From Candidatus Omnitrophota bacterium (GTDB taxonomy: Bacteria; Omnitrophota; Gorgyraeia; Zapsychrales; Fredricksoniimonadaceae): DNA of 41,371 nucleotides. The stretch spans positions 1-41,371 of the forward strand of contig CAIOTT010000029.1 in the NCBI GenBank assembly GCA_903861305.1, given 5' to 3'. Every line of letters begins with the position of its first letter. Position 1 is the stretch's first letter. Below the pieces are notes generated by a model. The model made no database searches and was not told the origin of the DNA. It saw only the letters and a list, made by a program, of their open reading frames with translations. This document shows, piece by piece, positions 31,840-39,000 of the stretch. A program made the translations under genes and the position numbers.

Positions 31840-32643
31840 TTATTTCTTCACCGCGACGAACCGGCCCTGGACCAGTTTTCCTTCGTGGGCAAGTTTCTGC
31901 ATGAACATCATCTCACAGGCCAAAGACTGCATCAGGGCCATATCAAAGCCAATGATCTTGAGTGCGTCATAGGTCAACTGTTTCTTGAGCATATCCAGGT
32001 AAAGATCCACGTGAGAGGCAAATTGCGCTGTATCCTCGGCAACGATGACCCTGCACCCATTCTTCTCCAGCAACACCTTGTAATCCTGGACATTCAATAT
32101 GTTGGGGAATTTCATGAAAGTTAAAAGCCTCTTACCTTCGTCAGGCGTCAGGGGAATTTCACCCTCAACCCAGTCCGTAAAGGCAAGAATACCGCCGGCC
32201 TTGACGATCCGTACTGCCTCCCGAATAAGCGAAGCCTTATCCTCGACATAACACCAGGCATCTTCACCCCAGACAAAATCAGCTGCTCCGGCGATTAACC
32301 CGGTATCGCCAACATCTCGATGAACGAACCGGATCTTGTCGGACGAGCCTTCCTGCCGGCACCTGTCCTGGCCGCGCAGGATGACTTTCTCCGTCGCGTC
32401 AACCCCTGTCATTCCCACAACGTTGCAAAAACGCACCAAAAACCGCATTCCCGCGCCGGAACAACAGCACAAGTCAACACCCTTCAACCCTTTCAGGTCA
32501 CCTGCTTTCGCGGACAGCGCCAGGGAAGAAGCCAGCCCGCCGATATGGATCTGTTCTCCCATGATCAATTCCCAAAGATCGCCCTCCGGCCCGCTGTAAA
32601 CCGCCTGCACATTCTCCAATCCAATGCCGTTGATCGATCTCAT
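31840..32643 (-). CDS. Class I SAM-dependent methyltransferase within the selenium block
   Basis: A 267-residue methyltransferase. Motif I is GVDLCCCSGAGMRFLVRF, with three adjacent cysteines where most enzymes have GCG or similar. GVDATEKVI supplies the acidic ribose-binding region, and WGEDAWCYVEDKASLIREAVRIVKAGGILAFTDW resembles glycine/sarcosine-type methyltransferases. The substrate is unknown; methylation of a selenium or sulfur compound is conceivable because the gene is coupled to selD (ATG shares a base with the selD stop, TGATG). AGAGGG precedes the next gene, 12 bases downstream. Confidence 0.8.
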   Translation of the reverse strand: MRSINGIGLENVQAVYSGPEGDLWELIMGEQIHIGGLASSLALSAKAGDLKGLKGVDLCCCSGAGMRFLVRFCNVVGMTGVDATEKVILRGQDRCRQEGSSDKIRFVHRDVGDTGLIAGAADFVWGEDAWCYVEDKASLIREAVRIVKAGGILAFTDWVEGEIPLTPDEGKRLLTFMKFPNILNVQDYKVLLEKNGCRVIVAEDTAQFASHVDLYLDMLKKQLTYDALKIIGFDMALMQSLACEMMFMQKLAHEGKLVQGRFVAVKK

Positions 32644-34226
32644 CAGCTTCTTCCTTCGAGTTTTCGTGAATCAAGATATTTTCCGTACGCCATTTTCACG
32701 GGAGCGCCCCCAATGAGCACGGCACACCAGGCCGCTTCATCAAGCTCTTCTTTGGCAATGCCCATAGCCAGGGACTTTTCATAATGCATATGGATGCAGG
32801 GCTCACAGCGTTGAAGGACCACCAGGGAAAATATGATCATTTCCTTCGTACGTTTATCAACCTTGCCTGTGGCGGTTACTGATGCCAGCAATTCCCCAAA
32901 CGCCTTCATGGACCCAGGGACCGTGCTTTCCACGCCCTCAATAACGTCAGCTTCACTGCCGGAAACACAGGAGCAACAACCAGTCTCATGCCCCCCGGCG
33001 CCTTGATATTTCTTTAATTGCATATTTCCCCCGCTTTTTGTTATAACCAGCTCAATGGCAACTTCTTGCTTCGGCAGGACCTGACCTATAGTAAACGCGC
33101 GGACACCGCGCGCTGCCAGCTCATCGAGAAGCATTTGATGGCGCTCTTGAGGGACCGAGATCATCAAGCCGCCCGATGTTTCAGCGCTGAACCCGAGGTA
33201 TTTATATTCCTCGGCAACACCTTCGCAGGCAACAAGGCTATCCCCGACAAATTCAGAGTTCCTCTCATTAGCGCCAGGGATAACACCGTCGCGTAACAGA
33301 TCCAGCACACCCTCGAACACCGGCAAAGCATGCGCGTATATCCGGGCAGAAACGCCGGATTGACGCAGCATCCGCAGCAAATGCCCGAACAATCCAAACC
33401 CCGTGATATCGGTGCAGGCGGAAACACTGACCTTTACCATCGCGTCAGACGCGTCCTTGTTGAGCTCCATCATCGAAGATATTGCAGCAGCCAGACCTTC
33501 CTGAGGCGCGCGGTTTGTCTGGCCTGCAAAGGTCAGCACCCCGACACCCAGCGGTTTTGTGAGGACCAGGACGTCACCGGCGCTAGCTGTCTCCAACGCA
33601 ATGACCTTGCCGGCATCAATGGTCCCTGTTATGGCAAAACCCAGCTTCACTTCCTTATCCTTGATGCTATGCCCGCCCAAAAGTGAGCACCCGGCCTCAC
33701 TCAGGACCTCCATCGCTCCCTTTAACATGAGATACATGATCTCCCTGTCATGCGTTTCCGATGGGAACGCCAGGATGCTCAGCGCCGTCCGCGGGACAGC
33801 ACCCATCGCATAAATGTCCGACAGGCAGTTGGCGGCACATATCTTCCCAAATACATAAGGGTCATCGACACAAGGCGTGAATACGTCAACCGTCTGCACA
33901 AGCGTTGTTGTCGGGTTCAACCTGTAGACACCGGCGTCATCCGCGGCCGCCAGTCCCGATATCACCGCGGGGTCATCGACCTTTGGCAAACGAACGAGCA
34001 ACCCCTCGAGATCTGCCGCGCCGATCTTGGACGCGCAGCCCGCGCTGGAACTAAGCGCCGTTAACTTGATCTGATCTGAAGCAATGGCAGGGGGACGTTC
34101 ACCGGCGCAAGGGCAAAGATCCTCTTTGATAAAGATCTCGCATGGGCATTGCCGTTTAACGTCACAGATGCAATACCCAAGTTTTCGGGATCGCATCATG
34201 ACCTGAGCGCGCTTGTATGAACTCAC
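32643..34226 (-). CDS. selD: SelD selenophosphate synthetase fused to a Cys-rich head and an AhpD-like tail
   Basis: Makes selenophosphate from selenide and ATP, the donor for SelA. It has 527 residues against about 345 for ordinary SelD. Residues 17-42 are Cys-rich (CIC, CPC, CPC). Residues 52-405 are SelD, with catalytic Cys64 and Lys67 in SAGCASKIG (a Cys enzyme, not Sec), DVFTPCVDDPYVFGKICAANCLSDIYAMGA and LLGGHSIKDKEV. The last 90 residues form a carboxymuconolactone decarboxylase/AhpD-like helix bundle with the redox motif CEPCIHMHYEKSLAMG. The added parts could reduce or relay selenium (inference). First gene of the block, about 140 bases after its promoter. The GTG start at 34226 and the ATG pair at 34199/34196 are both possible; no strong ribosome-binding site decides. 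Confidence 0.93.
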   Translation of the reverse strand: MSSYKRAQVMMRSRKLGYCICDVKRQCPCEIFIKEDLCPCAGERPPAIASDQIKLTALSSSAGCASKIGAADLEGLLVRLPKVDDPAVISGLAAADDAGVYRLNPTTTLVQTVDVFTPCVDDPYVFGKICAANCLSDIYAMGAVPRTALSILAFPSETHDREIMYLMLKGAMEVLSEAGCSLLGGHSIKDKEVKLGFAITGTIDAGKVIALETASAGDVLVLTKPLGVGVLTFAGQTNRAPQEGLAAAISSMMELNKDASDAMVKVSVSACTDITGFGLFGHLLRMLRQSGVSARIYAHALPVFEGVLDLLRDGVIPGANERNSEFVGDSLVACEGVAEEYKYLGFSAETSGGLMISVPQERHQMLLDELAARGVRAFTIGQVLPKQEVAIELVITKSGGNMQLKKYQGAGGHETGCCSCVSGSEADVIEGVESTVPGSMKAFGELLASVTATGKVDKRTKEMIIFSLVVLQRCEPCIHMHYEKSLAMGIAKEELDEAAWCAVLIGGAPVKMAYGKYLDSRKLEGRS

Positions 34227-34303
34227 TTCAGCACCGTGACATTGGCCATTTGTATTCTTTGTTCAGTGATTGCCCCGGAGAATGGGCTTAAGAGAACAAC
34301 ACC

Positions 34304-34332
34304 TTGACAAGAAAATCCAGCAAATATATGAT
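34304..34332 (+). promoter_or_regulatory. Promoter of the YceI-like gene
   Basis: TTGACA (34304-34309), a 17-base spacer and TATGAT (34327-34332) form a near-perfect sigma70 promoter pointing at the ATG at 34475. The leader would be about 135 bases long. Confidence 0.65.
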
Positions 34333-34369
34333 AATTAACAATACATCGTATTTTAACAATTGTTTATAA

Positions 34370-34397
34370 ATTATACATATCAGATGCTATTGTGCAA
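34370..34397 (-). promoter_or_regulatory. Promoter of the selD-led selenium block
   Basis: On the minus strand TTGCAC (34397-34392), a 16-base spacer and TATAAT (34375-34370) point to selD, with a leader of about 135 bases. It is interleaved with the opposing promoter at 34304-34332 in the AT-rich 248-base divergent region, so the two transcription units may be controlled together. No other clear promoter is visible down to 19.6 kb. Confidence 0.65.
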
Positions 34398-34474
34398 GAA
34401 GAATTTAACCCGAATTTTGCTCGCTTCCATAACCTCTTGAACATCAAAATACACAAAAAGAACGGGATCAACCT

Positions 34475-35122
34475 ATGACCCATACACCAGCTGCTGTGCG
34501 ATCAAGGCGCCCTGGCAATAAGCACATAATAACGACCTTTGATCAATCAACAGCTACGTGCCATATCTTTACTTTCAAGGAAGGCCTGCTGTCTTTGGTT
34601 GCCCACGATCTCAAGCTGCAAGTTTTAAAGTTTAAAATATCGGTAGAAGGCAACCCAAGCACGTTACCCGTGTGGAAAGGCGTTCGCGCCACGTTTGACC
34701 CTGCCAGTATCACGACCGTCTGCGCCATGCACGATGGCCAGGAAAAACAGAACAGGTTGAACAAACAGGACTGCCTTGATATCGAAAGGAACATGGCCAA
34801 CGACGTATTGCGGACAAAAGAGCACCCCCGCATTGACTTCTGTTCCAAGGTTGTTTCGGGGAGCCATGACAACTTCGTTGTCAAAGGCCATTTGACCATC
34901 TGCGGCACAACACGTGCGATATCCGTTCCTGTTGAACGGGAGGATAATGCCCATGTCGTAAAAGTTACCATGGATCAACGTGATTTTGGGATAAGGCCAT
35001 TCACTGCCCTGATGGGAACAATGAAGATCAAGCCCGACATACTGATCAGGATCGAGCTGCCTGTTATATCAGTCTCACCACGGCCCAAGCCATCGCACCT
35101 GGGTGCGGCCAAATCCCGTTGA
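34475..35122 (+). CDS. YceI-like lipid-binding family protein
   Basis: A 215-residue protein with a YceI-like lipocalin-type beta barrel: FDQSTATCHIFTFKEGLLSLVAHDLKLQV at the start, VLRTKEHPRIDFCSKVV in the middle, then FVVKGHLTICGTTRAISVPV and DQRDFGIRPFTALMGTMKIKPDI at the end. Family members bind isoprenoid or amphiphilic ligands and are often exported, but no signal peptide is evident here, so it is probably cytoplasmic. Its 3' end overlaps the convergent CDF-NifX gene by 48 bases. Divergent transcription from the selenium block hints at shared regulation. Confidence 0.85.
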   Translation: MTHTPAAVRSRRPGNKHIITTFDQSTATCHIFTFKEGLLSLVAHDLKLQVLKFKISVEGNPSTLPVWKGVRATFDPASITTVCAMHDGQEKQNRLNKQDCLDIERNMANDVLRTKEHPRIDFCSKVVSGSHDNFVVKGHLTICGTTRAISVPVEREDNAHVVKVTMDQRDFGIRPFTALMGTMKIKPDILIRIELPVISVSPRPKPSHLGAAKSR

Positions 35123-36232
35123 AGCGTTAGCTGATGCCGCCAAACGTAAACGCCCTGACTGGAAATCTGACACAGCGCCACTTACAGTTGCGGCATTCTC
35201 GAAATAATATATCCTCACGCCATCGCCTCTCAGCGCCGTGAACATCTTTGGCCCAACCTTCCCCGCCAGGACAGTGCCGATGTTATGGGCATTGACCATA
35301 GCACCCAGGATGCCGCTTTCTTCAACGTTGTAATAACGGCTCTTGTTCATTTTCATCGTTGTTGTACCGTTCTTAAGGTCAACGATACAAAAATATGGCG
35401 CACGGCCGAGAAGGCTGGAAACGGGGCTGTCCAATGTCCCTCCTTCTGAAGGAATAAGAACAACATCCCTGCGGCTGAACGTGCACAGCACCGTCCACGA
35501 AAAGAATACAATAATGCACACTGTCAGCGCACCCAATGCCAACACCATCTGCTTTTTCAATGCCGCCACCTTGGCCTTTTCCTTCTCAAAATATTCAGCA
35601 AAGATCTGAAGCGCCCCATGGATCTGGAAACCACCGATAAAAAGCGCGCCGATCGGGTCAAAATATACAAGCCCCAGGACCGCGAGAAGTATCCCGAAAA
35701 AACCAAAACAGGCCGCGAACAAATTTGTTTTGTTCTGGATCATGAATATGAAGACATTGGCGTTACTTCTATCGCGTTTATGATTGCATAAAGAGATCAG
35801 GTACAAATGCGCATTGACCAGAATCGATACCTTGGCAACGATAAGAGCAAAAAGACCAGGCCGGGAAGGTATCCTGGAGATGATAATGGCAAAATTGTCC
35901 GAACATATCCATACACCTGAAACGAACATGATGATCCCGATGAGAATGCTCTGCATCGGCACAGACACGGTCTTCCCGCGCGCACCAAAATAATTGATCC
36001 CGAATGCAGCGCAATCGGAGAACGAATGGACCGCCTCGGCCACCAGCACCTTACTTCCGGTTATAACCCCGACGACCCCCTTGATCATCGTCATTGCCAT
36101 ATGATAGATCAAGGACCCTGAAATGATCTTTACCTGGCAGTCCAGACAGTCGGCCTCTTTTGTCCGATTGCAAAGGATATAACGCTCGGAGTTACTCATT
36201 TTTCTTGGCCCGCGATGTGTTGGTCGTGTCAT
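35075..36232 (-). CDS. CDF (MamB-like) transporter domain fused to a NifX-type domain
   Basis: A 385-residue inner-membrane protein. The N-terminus carries the CxxC seen in MamB (EADCLDCQVK). Residues 45-230 are a cation-diffusion-facilitator membrane domain. The first metal site is recognisable (VLVAEAVHSFSD), but the second-site region reads IQNKTNLFAACFG rather than HxxxD, so transport may be impaired. After another transmembrane helix (LALGALTVCIIVFFSW), residues about 270-355 form the NifX-like domain also found at 24748-25215 (SSLLGRAPYFCIVDL, NAHNIGTVLAGKVGPKMF). The fusion suggests metal delivery coupled to Fe/Fe-S handling on the far side of the membrane. The start overlaps the PAS gene stop by 4 bases. 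Confidence 0.82.
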   Translation of the reverse strand: MTRPTHRGPRKMSNSERYILCNRTKEADCLDCQVKIISGSLIYHMAMTMIKGVVGVITGSKVLVAEAVHSFSDCAAFGINYFGARGKTVSVPMQSILIGIIMFVSGVWICSDNFAIIISRIPSRPGLFALIVAKVSILVNAHLYLISLCNHKRDRSNANVFIFMIQNKTNLFAACFGFFGILLAVLGLVYFDPIGALFIGGFQIHGALQIFAEYFEKEKAKVAALKKQMVLALGALTVCIIVFFSWTVLCTFSRRDVVLIPSEGGTLDSPVSSLLGRAPYFCIVDLKNGTTTMKMNKSRYYNVEESGILGAMVNAHNIGTVLAGKVGPKMFTALRGDGVRIYYFENAATVSGAVSDFQSGRLRLAASANASTGFGRTQVRWLGPW

Positions 36233-37185
36233 TTCAACGCCTGTTCTTTAATGTAAACGAAGCATTTTTTGCACTGCTCCTTCTTCCTTGATGCTGTCCC
36301 CTGCATCTGCCCTTCGCACCATGTGTAATCCACTTCCCAGCATTTCTTCCCGTTATTGGGGAACGCCGGGCATTGGACCTGCCGTTCCGGGGGGCAATTC
36401 AGGACATCCCAGCAGGAAGACTTCATAAAATGATCACAATGCCCCCGAAAATCCCTGGTTTGCTTTCTCATGCCCGCGATCAAGGCTTCCCAGTTCGCAT
36501 TGTTTTCAAGTTCCCTGGGCAATGGCTTTTTTTCGATCTTTTGAAAAAACACATCCATTTCCCGACAATAATTTTTTGCCATGTCCAGAAGCTTTTTATT
36601 CCTCACGGCAACCTCTTCATCCGGCATTGCATCACGCCAAACCTCGAATCCCCCCAGGACTCTCCCCCTCTTATCCATAAGAGGGCCGGCGGTAACAATG
36701 ATCGTATGCTCCCGATCGAACTTATCAAGGACCTTGACCCTTTTACCAATGACCGGCTGCTGCGTCGTCATAGCTTGTTTAATGGCGCATTTCTTTTCAC
36801 ACAAATTACTGTTGAATACCCGCGTGCAATTGACCTTGCCCACCACATCATTCAAACTCAATCCGGTAAAATTAAGGCACGCCGGATTCATGAACTGGAT
36901 CTTCATGTTCTTATCAACAATAAAAAAGGGATAACTTGATGCGCGCAGGATGCTGACAGCAAAAGAAGACATGTCTTCAAATTCAGTAAAGACCTGCACC
37001 TTGGTGGAAAGGAACTCCAACAGACTGTTCTTCCCAGCATCCCCCTTGTTTACCTCAACCTTCTTGTGAGATGACGGGGACCTTTCCGCGGCTTCGCTTG
37101 CTGTCAGATCAGCATCTTTTTCACCCTTCGCAGGCTTGATTCCTTTAAGCTCACCCATGATGCGCGCCACACGGACAAAATTCAT
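36229..37185 (-). CDS. PAS-domain protein with C-terminal Cys-rich (two-CW-type) module
   Basis: A 318-residue soluble protein. Residues 75-195 form a PAS sensor domain (RASSYPFFIVDKNMKIQFMN, TGLSLNDVVGK, and an unusual internal pair NLCEKKC). After a helical region (200-255), residues 265-315 form a Cys-rich module: SSCWDVLNCPPERQVQCPAF, GKKCWEVDYTWCEG, CKKCFVY. This resembles the repeats of the HTH regulator at 18948-19529 and is probably a metal or Fe-S site. There is no kinase or output domain, so it is likely a redox/metal sensor or adaptor in the magnetosome-type run. It lies 15 bases after the MamB-like gene. Confidence 0.75.
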   Translation of the reverse strand: MNFVRVARIMGELKGIKPAKGEKDADLTASEAAERSPSSHKKVEVNKGDAGKNSLLEFLSTKVQVFTEFEDMSSFAVSILRASSYPFFIVDKNMKIQFMNPACLNFTGLSLNDVVGKVNCTRVFNSNLCEKKCAIKQAMTTQQPVIGKRVKVLDKFDREHTIIVTAGPLMDKRGRVLGGFEVWRDAMPDEEVAVRNKKLLDMAKNYCREMDVFFQKIEKKPLPRELENNANWEALIAGMRKQTRDFRGHCDHFMKSSCWDVLNCPPERQVQCPAFPNNGKKCWEVDYTWCEGQMQGTASRKKEQCKKCFVYIKEQALK

Positions 37186-37200
37186 CGCTATCTCCCTGAT

Positions 37201-38103
37201 TTAAACCGTTTCAATAAAGAAATCAATTTCACTTATCTCCGGCAAGGCCGTCATAAGAAGGCGCTGAAGTTCACCCATCAACACATCATTCTCACGGACT
37301 GACGGTGTCACGGGCGATCTGAGGCTGATGCCTACCCACAACTTTTTTCCAACCCTTCTGTATTTCATTGCGGTCATCTGATAGTCAGGCCCCGCATCCA
37401 GGATCACCTTTTCTATGGTCCGCTGGAATCCCGGGCCTGAAACCTGGTCAAGGATGACATGCAAATTCCCCATCCAATGGGACAAAGAATCCTTGATAAT
37501 AATGACACCCACAATTAATGCGGCCAGCTTGTCGAAAACGGCAAACGAAGGCCCAAATTGTGAAACAATGATCGCCACGATGACTGCGCCGGAAGAGAAA
37601 AGATCCGCCCCCGCATGGCACCCGTTCGCCACCATCCCCGCGCTGTCCAGCTTCACGCCGGCGCAAAAGTTATACCTGTAGATCATGTACGTTAATAACG
37701 CTGATACCATAACGACCGGTAAGGCGATAATATCCGGCTGAACAAAATCCCGCCTTAATATCCCAACAACATTCGTCAGCACGATGAACAATCCGATCCC
37801 TATCAGGATGCTGAACGCGGACAGCGCCGCGATAAATTCGATCTTGGCGTAACCGTAAGGAAAACGCTCGTCCGAGCCACGTTGAGAGAACCCAAGGCTT
37901 ACCATAATGAGGATGCTTGTGGCCACGCAAGAAATAGACTGGAACCCGTCCGCCAAAAGCCCGGCGCTATTCGTAAATGTTCCGCCGGCGATCTTCATAC
38001 CTGCCAGGAGCGTATTACCCAATACAGTCCATACCAGGATCTTCTTTGAACACCCCTTGCAATCCTCCAGGTCAGTCGATGGGCACATCGGTCTTTCCGT
38101 CAT
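37201..38103 (-). CDS. mamB: MamB-like cation diffusion facilitator
   Basis: A 300-residue inner-membrane CDF transporter, the family that imports iron into magnetosome vesicles. It shares with MamB the N-terminal CxxC (EDCKGCSKKI, compare NCRDC in MamB), the ERFPYGYAKIEFIAA block, and IYRYNFCAGVKLDSAGMVANGCHAGADLFSSG, with a His-x3-Asp metal site in TM5. The TM2 site reads LLADGFQSISC, keeping the first Asp but with Cys instead of the second, so the metal site is altered. A C-terminal cytoplasmic domain ends the protein. The start overlaps the stop of the upstream CDF gene by 4 bases; MamB/MamM pairs are commonly encoded together and form heterodimers. Confidence 0.85.
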   Translation of the reverse strand: MTERPMCPSTDLEDCKGCSKKILVWTVLGNTLLAGMKIAGGTFTNSAGLLADGFQSISCVATSILIMVSLGFSQRGSDERFPYGYAKIEFIAALSAFSILIGIGLFIVLTNVVGILRRDFVQPDIIALPVVMVSALLTYMIYRYNFCAGVKLDSAGMVANGCHAGADLFSSGAVIVAIIVSQFGPSFAVFDKLAALIVGVIIIKDSLSHWMGNLHVILDQVSGPGFQRTIEKVILDAGPDYQMTAMKYRRVGKKLWVGISLRSPVTPSVRENDVLMGELQRLLMTALPEISEIDFFIETV

Positions 38104-38984
38104 TTCTGCTCCGTAACACCTATAAAAAGTTCGTGCGGGCTCGAAAACTTCTTTCGGAACGTTCTCTTAACGTGCTGCGCGATCATGGCCGCTTCACGCA
38201 TGGATATATCCCCGGCCATGCCAAGAACGGCGATGATCTCGATCACATGGCCAGCCTTATTCACCCGAAGCTCTTTTATAGAGGCTCCGGAACGTGCTTT
38301 CCGTAATATTGCCTCAATTGAAGCAACGGTTTTCTTATCACATGAAGCATCCATGAGCCCCTGGAACGACTCTCTCAGGAACTTCACGCTATAAACGATC
38401 AAAAAGAAAGCCGTAAGAATGGCACAGGCATAATCCAGGACCAAGGCACCCGCCCGGGCCAATACAACCGTCACCATCGTCATAACCGACAAAAGGAATG
38501 ATGCGTTAAGGATGAACCCGGTCTCTTTCTCATCGATCTCAGGCAGATCGATGATCTTTTTTCTGGTCCACAATATAAGCCCAAAACTGGCGATCCCGGT
38601 TATCATGGCGACCCAACCCGCCAATAATTCCGGTGGATAAAGCGTATGAAAAAATGCCAAATGACTGATCGATAAAAATAAAACGCTTGTGCTTAACGTA
38701 ATGATCGCCGATGTACCCAAAACAATGATCAGCTCAAGTTTGTCGGGGTTAAAGTACTGATGTATCGCCCCACGCCCCGGATGAGAGCGATGAATGCGCA
38801 GCATGGTCACAACAGCAATAAAAACACCGAAAAGCGAGAACATGCCTGAAACAAGCAAACATTTTGAACCCGTCAACAACCCGAATATTGTGCTGACAAG
38901 AAAGAAGGATAAAAATGAATAGAACAGGACGTACGCGATCTGCTCCTTGTTATCCTTCACTGAATTCCTGGCCATTTTTGTCAT
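38100..38984 (-). CDS. Degenerate CDF-family membrane protein (possible MamM-position partner)
   Basis: A 294-residue protein with about six hydrophobic segments and a CDF-like C-terminal domain (VASIEAILRKARSGASIKELRVNKAGHVIEI). I moved the start from 39110 to the ATG at 38984, where GGAGAAGGG sits upstream; this also removes an overlap with the magnetochrome gene. The residues that bind metal in active CDFs are missing: TM2 reads CLLVSGMFSLFG and TM5 reads FILNASFLLSVMTM. It is therefore probably a structural or regulatory partner of the MamB-like protein, as MamB/MamM stabilise each other. The call rests on fold pattern and gene position. Confidence 0.72.
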   Translation of the reverse strand: MTKMARNSVKDNKEQIAYVLFYSFLSFFLVSTIFGLLTGSKCLLVSGMFSLFGVFIAVVTMLRIHRSHPGRGAIHQYFNPDKLELIIVLGTSAIITLSTSVLFLSISHLAFFHTLYPPELLAGWVAMITGIASFGLILWTRKKIIDLPEIDEKETGFILNASFLLSVMTMVTVVLARAGALVLDYACAILTAFFLIVYSVKFLRESFQGLMDASCDKKTVASIEAILRKARSGASIKELRVNKAGHVIEIIAVLGMAGDISMREAAMIAQHVKRTFRKKFSSPHELFIGVTEQK

Positions 38985-39000
38985 TGCCCTTCTCCGGAAA

